Assembly: GCA_009103225.1 (NCBI GenBank)
Contig: RHPI01002272.1
Coordinates: 1-62,826 of the forward strand
Length of the DNA: 62,826 nucleotides
DNA from: Chlorokybus atmophyticus
Taxonomy: Eukaryota; Streptophyta; Chlorokybophyceae; Chlorokybales; Chlorokybaceae
Direction of reading: 5' to 3'
In this document: piece after piece, positions 32,335 to 41,514 of the stretch
Layout: each line of letters begins with the position of its first letter
Numbering within the stretch: the stretch's first letter is position 1
Translations under genes and position numbers: made by a program
The notes under the pieces: generated by a model
Told to the model about the DNA's origin: nothing
The model's input: the letters and a program-made list of their open reading frames with translations, nothing else
Databases searched by the model: none

Positions 32335-32877
32335 GGCCTATGGCAGGCGCAAGTGCAGAGCCTCTTCGGCGGGACCGCAGCCGAGAGCCGCAAGGCATCC
32401 ATTACAAGGATAAACGGTCAGCTCATGCTGCCTTTGTGGCTCCAGTGCTGTGCCACCGGTGTCGTCGACATGGCCACTACCAAAAGGAGTGCACCGAAGA
32501 TTACGGCAGCCTTGTGTGCGACCACTGCCACAAGACGGGACACTTGGAGACAGTATGCTGGCTCAAGTTCCCTGAGCTGCGGCCCTCTATTGGCTACAAC
32601 AACGGCAACAACGCGGTTGGCTACCGCGGCAACAACAACAACGGGGGCTACAACAACAGCAATTGTCGTGGTGGTTGGTAGACACGGGGGGGCCTCGGTG
32701 CTGGAGGTTCCGGCGCTGGTTGTGGTGGCGGCGCAGGTGGATGCCGCCTCTGCGAAGCTGGAATCATGCCCGCGGGTGTACCCAATGACTGTGGAGGAAA
32801 CCCCGGCGGACCCGGTGGTTGTGGGCCTGCCTCGCGTTCAGCTTGCTCCGCGGCGTACGTCCATCGAGCAGCATGAG
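32304..32877 (+). CDS. Gag nucleocapsid part: two zinc knuckles and Gly-rich tail
   Basis: The frame from 32304 holds CHRCRRHGHYQKEC and CDHCHKTGHLETVC, both exact C-x2-C-x4-H-x4-C knuckles that bind RNA. An Asn/Gly-rich stretch follows. A TAG stands at 32679-32681, but the same frame continues Gly-rich (GGLGAGGSGAGCGGGAGG, then CRLCEAG) to a TGA at 32875-32877. The TAG is thus either a nonsense change or read through. Confidence 0.75.
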
Positions 32878-33365
32878 CCGCTTCTCTGACCAATCTCCCT
32901 TCCCACGTGGCCGTGGGCTCGGTGTCCGTGTCGGTCCAATTATGATACTGAGGCATGGGCTGCAGGTACGGCGCGTAGTAGCTGTCGCCGCATGTCGTGA
33001 GTGATGGTGGGGACTCGCAAGATCCCTGCCATGTAGGCATCCCACCTTCCTTGTACCACTCCCACATCGAGCACGGTCATGGCGCGAGCGCGTAGGGTGC
33101 GCTGGAGGTCAGTCTGCTGTGCGTGTAGCTCATGAGCAATGGCGATGCGCCGCCGTTGCCGTGCGGCTTCCACCCCTGGCAGCCGCAGCATTGCCTCTTG
33201 CACTCCCTCCAGCGCGTCCGGGGCTGTGGTGGCAGCCTCGTCGTATGCTTGTCGCAGCGAACGAACGAATGCCCCCAACCATGATGCTCGGTTGCCAAAG
33301 GCAAACAGGGGGACAGCAGGGTGATTGGCAACGAGCCATGGCAGCCTTGATGGCGCGCGTGGCAC
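32648..33365 (-). other. Coding signal on the opposite strand inside copy 2
   Basis: Read on the minus strand, 33365-32940 gives SLRQAYDEAATTAPDALEGV, QEAMLRLPGVEAARQRRRIA and HELHAQQTDLQRTLRARAMT. The overlapping 33067-32648 frame gives EGRLVREAAHAARWTYAAEQ and a Pro-rich end. Composition resembles the structural region at 34229-34861. The plus strand here is poorer. This suggests an inverted segment, but the Gly/Pro-rich end overlaps plausible plus-strand coding, so it is uncertain. Confidence 0.35.
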
Positions 33366-34861
33366 AGCTGGAGGAGAACAAGGAGCAGGACTATCAAGCC
33401 TGCTATTCTGCTAGGTGGGCACTGATGGCACCGAAACGGGATAGGGACACTCCCACGCCGTCACGCGTACAACCATCCAGACGTGCGCGCAGGGAAGCTG
33501 GCGCGTTGTCAACAGCGGCATCGTCGGACGCCACAAGTGGTGCTGCCTTGGCAGCGACAACCACCGCTGGGACGATGCCGTCGACGACACCGTCAGCATC
33601 CACACCGACCACGACAGCAGGTGTCAGCACTCTTGGCACCACGCTGTCCCTGGTGGAGAGCACCCACGCCGCAACAACCATGGTCGTTGGGTTCGGAAGT
33701 GGTGAATCCACCACTCCTGCCTCCATCGAAGCGACCACATCAACCGCAACTGCTGCCAACCTCACAGCCGCCACCTCAGTAACGACGACTGCTGCAGGTG
33801 CCACCACCATCGCCTCCAGTAGTGCTGCCATACACACTGCACCACTTCCTGAGGGACGCACGGCACCGCCTCCAGCGTTGGGCGTCACACAGCAAGTGCC
33901 ACGCGGGCCACAAGCAGAGCGCGCCTGGGCGTCGGTTCTACACAACGTGGAACCCACCACCATTGCGTATGGACCAGGGGGGCAACGCACCATGCGCGTG
34001 GCACGCGATGATCGCATCTTGCCCCTACCACCTCCAGAGTACCACACGCTGCCGGAACCCACACAACAGCAGCTGGAGGACGAAATCCTCGCCGGCACTG
34101 CACCAGAGATGAGGGATCGTCTGTTCGGGGTCACCTACCGACGACCTGCGGTATTGGAGCTGGCCATCCAGTTGTTCCTGGCATTACACGCACGATTGTA
34201 GGGCGCACCCAGTCAAACGCAGCAACCCATGCCCGCTCAACAGATCGACTTTGAGCCCTCGCCACTGGACTCACTCGGCCTCCAGCGACACAAAATGCAA
34301 GATCTCGTGGTCACCTTGTCTGACATCGCGCTGGGCGCTGATCCCGCTCTCCGGGGGCTCACTCCAGGCAGTCGTCAAGAGCGTTTCTCTGCACTCGAAC
34401 AGGCCCATCGTTATCGAATGGACCAAGCTGCCCAAGTGGACGCGCGCCGACAAGCGTACGAAGCAGCACACGCCGTTATCGTACCGACCGGAGCGCCGGC
34501 AAATGTTGACAGCGCCTCCACGGCGCTGACCACAGCATACTCCACGGCAGTCGCCATCGAGCAGCCAGGACACGCAACTGTTGCATACCAAGCGAGGGCG
34601 TTGGCGCAACAATTGCGGGGGGTAATTGCCCCGCTGTTGCCTCCTCTGAACGAAGACATGCCTGAGGATCAACGCGATGCAGGGCGAGGGTACCTCACCC
34701 CGCAAGGGGACACCACACAACGAGGAGGAGCTGGTATGGTGGGGGAGCAACAACTCCGTACCGCACTCATCCGGCAAGCAGTCATGTTGCACAGGCCTGA
34801 GGGCAACACATTAAGACAGATGATGGGGATGCAAGAGGGCAGCGCCGCTCGAGACAACTGA
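33330..34861 (+). CDS. Second structural (gag-like) region of copy 2
   Basis: The plus frame (MAALMARVAQLEENKEQDYQ at about 33340) runs through a Thr/Ala/Ser-rich linker to a TAG at 34199-34201. The sequence then continues as QQIDFEPSPLDSLGLQRHKM in another frame to a stop at 34861. Helical segments such as SALEQAHRYRMDQAAQVDAR and YQARALAQQLRGV could assemble or link gag and protease. No known domain recognised. Confidence 0.5.
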
Positions 34862-34883
34862 GTCGGAGGTACAGACACCTCGT

Positions 34884-35414
34884 ATGAAGAGGCTGCGTAT
34901 TGACGCCAATGCTGCCATGGTGGCCAACCAAGGCAAGCACGTTACCATCAACGGTCTGGCGCCCAAGCGAGTAATGTTGGACACCGGAGCACAGCCTGTC
35001 ATCATCAGGCGCTTCCTCGCGCGGTCCCTAGGCATAACCAGCTCCGACTTGGTGCCTTCCCCGTACGTGTTGGACACTGCCATAGGTAGCCGAGATAAGG
35101 TGATGGGAGTCACCAGGGAGGCCTTTTGCATTCGGTTGACAGGGCTGGACCCAACCCACACGACCGAGATCGTCCAGCAATGTGTGGTCACCAATGCCGG
35201 CTCCTTCGACTTTCTGCTTGGGCAGGACTTCAACTTCCCTGTTGGCATGGGCCTCGACTGCTGGACAGAGAGAGCGTGGTTTCGGCCACATTGGGATGAG
35301 GATAACGGAGAGGTACAGGGTTTCCTGCTCTCGGGTTGGTCTCGCGCACGCGCGCCCAACGCAAAATGGCTGCCATGGCCACACGCAGCCACGCCCGCAC
35401 CCGGAAGGCTGTAA
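34884..35414 (+). CDS. Retropepsin-like aspartic protease
   Basis: The frame contains KRVMLDTGAQPVIIRRFLAR (about residues 28-47) with the active-site DTGA, then DFLLGQDFNFPVG (about 110-122), matching the second conserved LGxDF region of gypsy proteases. It would cleave the polyprotein. The end of this frame overlaps another (35336-35707), so a frameshift near 35330 separates protease from the rest of pol. Confidence 0.8.
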   Translation: MKRLRIDANAAMVANQGKHVTINGLAPKRVMLDTGAQPVIIRRFLARSLGITSSDLVPSPYVLDTAIGSRDKVMGVTREAFCIRLTGLDPTHTTEIVQQCVVTNAGSFDFLLGQDFNFPVGMGLDCWTERAWFRPHWDEDNGEVQGFLLSGWSRARAPNAKWLPWPHAATPAPGRL

Positions 35415-35707
35415 TGGCCATACACGACGGCGCTCGGACGCAAGTTGCTGCTGGTGCCACGGCCCCGTGTCGAACCGTCGACTCCTCTCCCATCCCGTAC
35501 AACGAGGAGCAGGAGGATGCCACCGTGGAAGTAGCATTACAAGACCCAGCTGAACGGCGCTGGCGCGCACAGGTGGACGCACACATCTTGCTCAACCATC
35601 CACTGATCACCACGCGCTTCCCCAACTACCAAAGCCACGTCAAGGTGCAAGACCACCATATGGTGGCCACCGGAGTGGTGGAGTTCCACACCTTTCGCAG
35701 GCAATAG

Positions 35708-37552
35708 GGCATCACAGTGTTGGAGCTGTTCGGAGGCATTTGCAGTGGTCTTGCTGCGGTCCTCAACACGGGCGTGAAGGTTGTCAAATATTATTACTGC
35801 GACCCAGACCCACACGCGCAAACGGTCCTCAAGCACCACTTACGCCAATTGCACGCCAGGTATCCACGTCAACTACCCCTCTCGGCGTTGCAAAGCAGCC
35901 TCAAAGCATTGCCACAGGACATCCGGCTGATCACTGAAGATCACCTACTGTCCCTCGGCAACGTCGACCTGTTAATAGCTGGATGGGAATGCCAAGGGCA
36001 CTCCAGGGCAGGCAAGGGGCAAGGCCTCGAAAACCCTCGCTCCGGGCTGTTATGGGAGATGCTGAGGATCATCCACCTCCTTCAACACCACCAGATCTCC
36101 AGACCCCTGGGGTACATCATCGAAAATGTGCATTCAGAGGACGACAAGCGTCCGCACGTGGCCTCCAGCTACCGACAAGTTTGCTCCATTCTGGGGCACC
36201 CACTTAAGGTGAACGCGGCACGACATGGCTCGCGCGCACATCGTGTACGTGATAAATGGACAAATTTGGCCACCGTGGAGGAACTCATGACCGCCGAATA
36301 CACACGCAGCGCTCGGCCGCGCAACCTGCTGGTCGACGACATCCTTAACCCCGGCCGCACAGCACAACCTGTCCTGCGTCATGACCACAACCACTTCTAC
36401 CCGTGCAATCAGCGCGGTCAGCCCCGTCGCGCACTCCCAACATTGGTGTCCTACCCGGGCTCCTACGCATTTCGGAACGGTGGTGACGGAATGGTGTTCG
36501 ATGCGACCACCAACAGGCTGAAAGAACCCAATGCACGCGAACGTGAACGCGCCATGGGATTCTTCCCCAACAGCATCACGGGCTCATCGCTGACGGACAG
36601 TCAGCAATGCCAGCTGCTTGGTCGCGCCATGGACCAGAACAGCATGGTATGGCTGATGGAGCTGAGCTTCGCGTTGCAAAACCGCCACGTGTCCTTCGAA
36701 GATCTCGAATACTTGGCTGGGGGGTGGGCTGATCGCGTGGCCGACACCAAGGCAGCTCACACAGCCCTCGAGGTGATCCACATGGAGGAGCAAGCAGCAG
36801 TGACAGTGGAGGACATTCCTGTGGTTGCCAATGCAACCTCCTGGGACCATGCCATTGGCCCGTTGGCCAAAGAAGACACTCGAGAGAAGCTGGAGGCTCT
36901 CCTCAACAAATGGAGGAGCCAATTCAGCTTCAATGTGAAGGAATTGGGTACATGTTCAGTGTACCAGATGGACATCGAGCTGGTGGACACTGAGCCGGTG
37001 TTCCGACGACAATACAGGCTCTCAAAGTTGGAAGAAGACTTGGTGGAACAGAGATGTAAGGCGCTGCTGGATGCAGGCCTTATCGAAGAGTCCACATCGG
37101 ACTTCGCAGCAGCAACCGTCATGCCACTGAAGAAGGATTCATTAGGCAACTGGACAGAGCGACGCATGTGTGGCGACTATCGCCCCCTCAACAACAAGAC
37201 CAAGCAAGACCGGTACCCCATGCCCACAGCAGAGGGTATTTTTGATGATGTGGGAGACTGCACAGACTTCAGCATCCTGGACATGCGTCAGGGGTACAAC
37301 CAAATCGCCATCAAGGACGAGGACAAGCACAAGACCTCCCTCTGGGGCAACCGACAGTTGTACCAATGGAAGGTAATGCCGTTCGGGCTGAAGAATGCCC
37401 CCGCCAAGTTTCAACGCGTCATGGACAAAGCCTTGAAGGGGCTGGACTGCGCGCGGTGCTACATCGATGTCATCCTCATCTTCAGCCGCAGCAACGAGGA
37501 GCATCTTCAGCACATCGAGCGGTGCTGGAACGACTCAAGGGAGTGGGGATGA
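35708..37552 (+). CDS. Cytosine-5 DNA methyltransferase-reverse transcriptase fusion
   Basis: One uninterrupted frame of more than 600 codons. Numbered from the TTG at 35717, methyltransferase motifs are LELFGGICSGL (I, 2-12), YYCDPDPHAQ (II), GWECQGHSRAG (IV, catalytic Cys 92; Glu replaces the usual Pro of PCQ), IIENVHS (VI), AHRVRDKWTNL (VIII), ARERERAMGF (IX) and LGRAMDQNSM (X). The target-recognition stretch between VIII and IX is short. After a linker, RT starts near residue 433 (YRLSKLEEDL), with DYRPLN, FSILDMRQGYNQI and MPFGLKNAPAKFQ. The catalytic box reads YIDVILIFS, where copy 1 has YIDDILIFS, so this RT should be dead. An in-frame TAG (35705-35707) separates it from upstream pol. 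The likely role is methylation of the element's own DNA or new insertions (inference). Confidence 0.9.
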   Translation, partial: GITVLELFGGICSGLAAVLNTGVKVVKYYYCDPDPHAQTVLKHHLRQLHARYPRQLPLSALQSSLKALPQDIRLITEDHLLSLGNVDLLIAGWECQGHSRAGKGQGLENPRSGLLWEMLRIIHLLQHHQISRPLGYIIENVHSEDDKRPHVASSYRQVCSILGHPLKVNAARHGSRAHRVRDKWTNLATVEELMTAEYTRSARPRNLLVDDILNPGRTAQPVLRHDHNHFYPCNQRGQPRRALPTLVSYPGSYAFRNGGDGMVFDATTNRLKEPNARERERAMGFFPNSITGSSLTDSQQCQLLGRAMDQNSMVWLMELSFALQNRHVSFEDLEYLAGGWADRVADTKAAHTALEVIHMEEQAAVTVEDIPVVANATSWDHAIGPLAKEDTREKLEALLNKWRSQFSFNVKELGTCSVYQMDIELVDTEPVFRRQYRLSKLEEDLVEQRCKALLDAGLIEESTSDFAAATVMPLKKDSLGNWTERRMCGDYRPLNNKTKQDRYPMPTAEGIFDDVGDCTDFSILDMRQGYNQIAIKDEDKHKTSLWGNRQLYQWKVMPFGLKNAPAKFQRVMDKALKGLDCARCYIDVILIFSRSNEEHLQHIERCWNDSREWG

Positions 37553-38097
37553 CCGTACACCCCGACAAGTGTACCTTCTTCACCCACAAGGTGCCGTACT
37601 TAGGGCACATGATTGTGCCCCATGGTGTGTATGTGCAGCAGGCAAAAGTAGAGGCTCTGGCAGCTATCCCTGCCCCGACAGACCTCACACGCCTGCGCGC
37701 TTTCTTGGGACTTGCCAACTACTATCGCCGGTTCGTGAAGGACTTCGCGAAGATCGCAAGGCCCCTCAACGAGCTACTGAAGAAGGAGGTGGAGTTCGCG
37801 TGGAAGGAGCCGCAACAGCAGGCCTTCGAGGAGCTGAAGAGCAGGCTCACCAGCGCTCCCATCCTTCAACGTCCGGACTACGCCAAGCCTTTCATCCTTC
37901 ACACCGACTGGAGCAAGCTGGGGATGGGAGCGGTGCTGGTGCAGCACGATGAGAACAAAAAGGAGCGGGTGGTGTCATACGCCAGCCGAAGCAACAACAG
38001 CGCCGAGGCCAACTATAGCAGCTACGAAGGGGAGTGCCTCGCTGCGGTGTGGGCCATCTCCTTCCGACCTTTCCTCTTTGGTCGACAGTTCCAACTT
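37540..38097 (+). pseudogene. RT thumb and truncated RNase H, copy 2
   Basis: This is the continuation of pol after a one-base frame change near 37540. It has HPDKCTFFTHKVPYLGHMIV, FLGLANYYRRF and the RNase H motifs HTDWSK and GECLAAVW. It stops at GRQFQL (38095), where sequence jumps to the 3' repeat. The last RNase H acidic motif and the whole integrase are deleted. Confidence 0.85.
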
Positions 38098-38340
38098 GGC
38101 TTGTTGACTTTGTATGCTACAGCACAGCATGTTCGTAGGAAGAACACCGACTCCATCTGCCCGTACTACCCAGCAGCAGCACACCAGCTGCACGAAGCAC
38201 TTGTCACCATGAGGGTGGAGGTCATCTTTCTGTTTTTGCTACGCGTTACACAGGTGGCGCAGCAGCATGTCCAGCACAGCATGGCTGTCCATGCAGCTGT
38301 CCGAGACAGCGTGACCCTCGACTCCCCTCGACCCGACACC
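38098..38340. repeat. 240-bp repeat, copy c, 3' region of copy 2
   Basis: Shares TGGCTTGTTGACT, CTACAGCACAGCATG, CCGAGACAGCGTGACCCTC and CTCGACCCGACA with copies a and b, more diverged in the middle. It abuts the foldback element where an LTR should start. Confidence 0.7.
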
Positions 38341-38653
38341 TGTCCCCATCATATGACATCAACCTCGGGAATCGAACCTCGAGATTGTCAAACACAAGTA
38401 AACCTCGGATTTATGAACTGCAAAAATCCGTCCTATGCTTGTCCAAACACATTGGACTGGCAAATTGCAAGTCAGTCATGCGATTAGCCAGTTTAACCCG
38501 AGGTTCGCATGACTAACTTGCGATTTGCCAGTCCAATATGTTTGGAAAAGCACAGGACAGATTTTGGCAGTTCACAAATCCGAGGTTGACTTGTCCTGTG
38601 TTTGACAATCTCGAGGTTTGACAATCCCGAGGTTGATGTCCTATGATGGGACA
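38341..38653. mobile_element. Foldback MITE-like element
   Basis: A 313-bp near-complete inverted repeat. The left end TGTCCCCATCATATGACATC matches the reverse complement of the right end (TGTCCCATCATAGGACATC). Arms of about 145 bp run inward through CAACCTCGGGA, TTGTCAAACACA, CAACCTCGGATTT and GGACTGGCAAAT to a centre near 38490. No coding capacity and no obvious target-site duplication. Confidence 0.85.
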
Positions 38654-38864
38654 AGTCCTGTGTTAAACACAGTCAGCAAGCACTATGCCTTAAATTAGGT
38701 TGGCGTGAGGCAACATTGACGCACAAATGCACGCAGCATTGGCGCACACACCCCTATGGATGCGGTGCGCATTTTACGAACTCACATTTCTTCTGCCACT
38801 TAATTAGCATTGCCTGTAAGTCATTGTCACCAGACCCTGCCGCCGCCGCCTCCGCCGGAAAAGT

Positions 38865-39240
38865 CAGCGCGAATCATACTCATGTGGATGACACCAGTGT
38901 GGTCGTGAATGGTCACACCACATGTGGCACGCCGTCAGGACCACCTATGGCCTACATAACAGTGATAACCACATGTGGCCAGCCGTCATGACCATTCAGA
39001 CCCTACTGTATGTGGTCTAAATGCATACCATATTTGGCCTGAGTGTACAATTTATGGTGATGAACTCACCATCACATGCATGTCGCCGGCAATCACGTCC
39101 ATACACGGTCGTTCAATCATATCATCGAATAATAAGTCGCCGCCATGTGTGTTTGTGATGTTGTGACCATGCTGTCTTGGTGGTGTAGTCACACCATACT
39201 TGCAGGTTCATACCATGTATGGTTGGCCAGTCGTGTGCTC
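38865..39240. repeat. Second array of ACCA-N-TGGT palindromes
   Basis: Starts with GGAAAAGTCAGCGCGAA like the array at 14.57 kb. Units include ACACCAGTGTGGTCG, CACACCACATGTGGC, AACCACATGTGGCC and ATACCATGTATGGTTGG. It lies between an LRR relic (minus strand) and sequence ending CCGCCGCCGCC. Confidence 0.75.
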
Positions 39241-39640
39241 CATGCGTTTGTTGTTGAAAACCAGAGTCTGTAGCATAGCGAGCCTGCCTAGCGCTTCAGG
39301 CACCTCCTTTAAACACTCACACTGTCGCCCTGTCGCACATTAGCTTTGCAGAACGGTAAGCTCACTAAACAGGCCCGCAGTGCCTGCAACCTGCTGCACA
39401 CGCTTATGTCCAGCTCTTGCGGAGCAGCAAGCTCGCGCAAAGGACGCTGCGGCCTTTGAGCTGCCGCACCAGCTGAACTTGTCAATGTTCGTTGGGCAAC
39501 TCGGGCAGCGTCGATGGGTCTGTCACACCTGTCTAGGTCTACGCCTAGATTACCTGCTCTTGCAGATCAACAAGCTTGCCAAAAGACTTAACTTCCTTGG
39601 CGGTTATGCAAGTAAGCAAACAGCACTTGCATGAGAATGC
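39240..39640 (-). pseudogene. LRR fragment
   Basis: The minus-strand reading gives CECLKEVPEALGRLAMLQTL and shorter LRR-like pieces (FSELTVLQ) in shifting frames. It is similar in type to the fragment at 14.4 kb and, like it, borders an ACCA/TGGT array. Frames are broken, so it is a relic of an NLR or LRR gene. Confidence 0.5.
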
Positions 39641-39649
39641 ATGTCAATA

Positions 39650-40880
39650 CACACGATTACATACATGTACTTGGCAACCGTTGTATGTAATATGATACAT
39701 GTATATATGCACGTATGTGTGCATGTAAGTATGCAATGCAGATTAACGAATGTGTGATATGTGTAAATGGATTGTTTGTTTAAGTTATCGCATGCTATAC
39801 ATGTTATTCGTTATTTGTCACAACCTTCCATTTACTTTAAGCTGCTTTATACATGATACAATTTGGCAATTTTCTCTTACGGCATATAGACGCAACCATA
39901 GTACATAGTAAAGCCTTGCATCAACTTGACTGTTCAACATTTGTATGCTACAACAACATCATATTGGCCTTGTATCAGTAGTACTACATATTGGAGGTAG
40001 GGCTGTGCACATCGCCACGTGTAACATGTGTGACGTTGCTAAGTTGCATGCCGATACCTTGCGAAGAGGCGCTACGCTTGTGATGATATGAAGCTAAGTG
40101 CACTTAATAATGACGGCGGCGGCGGCGCTACGGAGATGGTGGACAACTATAGCTAGGCGTGGCGAAAAGAGTAGCAAGCAAGGCGCGTAGTAAACTGCGC
40201 TTACGGTCTAATGTACAATGTGCGATAACGTGCTGTGCTGCGGGTTGTCACCATCTGCGTCACTATCGTTGTCAAGTGCTAGTGCTTGCGAGCATGCTAA
40301 ACGCATTGTTTGTAGTGTGAAACATGGCCCAGCAGGCATAGTAGCGAAAGGAATTATTACAAAATGTCGTGTATTGCATATCAATATATAGATGGATGAC
40401 TCCATAAGCCCTTTGGCCCATTTAGTGATAAAGCGGTATATAAACACTTTGAGTATGAATATAATGCTTATGTGCAATATCCGTGTGTCTCAAGCATTGG
40501 GTGGAGAAATCTCAAAGTATTTGCAAAAACACTAGTTGGTTCTTATGGTGTAAATGCGCATAAGCACGTGTTACACCCATTATGTATGTTCACTTGCTAT
40601 TACAAACGGAAACATGGTTCTTAAAGTGTTAAATAAGTAAAGCACGGCCTGCAGTTGTAGGCTATTATGCAAGTTGCAATACATTTAAAAATCATGCACG
40701 TAGACTTCGTATTGCGCATTACAACGATGGTCATCTGCAACCTTCAGTTGCTCATATGCATCTCGTTGCATAAACGCGTGCAACACCTTTCAGCTCCTAA
40801 GGGTGTTTTATATATGAAGCATCAAAATGCTATTTCATGCTTAACAAGCTACATAAGCAGTCACACGCATGCACACACCA
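39650..40880. other. AT-rich region, no gene seen
   Basis: Rich in ATGTATA/TACATG words, with one GGCGGCGGCGGC patch (40112). No conserved frame, RNA gene or repeat structure recognised. Confidence 0.5.
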
Positions 40881-41510
40881 GCATTACAAGCACAAAGCAA
40901 GCAAATTAACGGGGGCGCAGAGCAGCTAGGACCAACTAGAACGCAGCAACCAACACGACTGCTCAGCAACTGCACAGCGGACGGGGCAGCACAGGGCAGG
41001 ACGGGGCCAAGGGAAGGGGGTCACCACCTGCGCAGCAGAGGCGTGGTCAGGCCGGGCTTCACTAGCTTCACAGACGCGGACGACAACGACGACCACGACG
41101 CAGCACACAACTGACTGGCCCCCGCCGCCACATACGCTGCTCCGGCCCCTATCCTGTTCACAACAACAAATCGACTGCAGGCGTTGTTAGAGCGTTAGTG
41201 AGCAGGGCTGTTAGTGAGCAGGGCCCTTAGCAATGCATGTCACATCACATTAGTCATGTGCCATGCCAGTGGCTGAGCAGCAACGCCAGCACTAGGACCA
41301 TGACCAGCAACCCAACTGAAGCATCGCAAGCATCACAAGGAACAAAACACAAGCCACAGCATGCACAGCACCAGCATCACAGCACCACAAACACCATCCA
41401 GACCAGCAACACAAGCCACACCAGCATATGCATGCACCACACCAGCACCGACAGTAATTTGCATGCGGGCTGGTAACCTGCTCCCCGCATGTACTCACCT
41501 CTTCTTACCT
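40881..41510. other. Low-complexity CACCA/CAGCA-rich region
   Basis: Short direct repeats such as GTTAGTGAGCAGGGC (twice near 41195-41222) and CACCAGCAT/CAGCACCA words. Frames give His/Gln/Thr-rich low complexity only. Possibly the 3' flank of the Penelope-like element. Confidence 0.4.
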
Positions 41511-41514
41511 GAAC

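Larger units (their letters stand above)
30308..38340 (+). mobile_element. Ty3/gypsy retrotransposon copy 2 with DNA methyltransferase
   Basis: Order: 5' LTR, gag with two CCHC knuckles, a second structural region, aspartic protease, cytosine-5 methyltransferase fused in frame to reverse transcriptase, RNase H (truncated), then directly the 3' repeat (38098-38340). Relative to copy 1, about 1.9 kb covering the end of RNase H, integrase and PHD-like finger is deleted. The 3' LTR is missing and a foldback element occupies its place. In-frame TAGs, a frameshift, a hairpin insertion and a mutated RT active site make the copy defective. Related elements with methyltransferases are known from charophytes and dinoflagellates. 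Confidence 0.9.
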
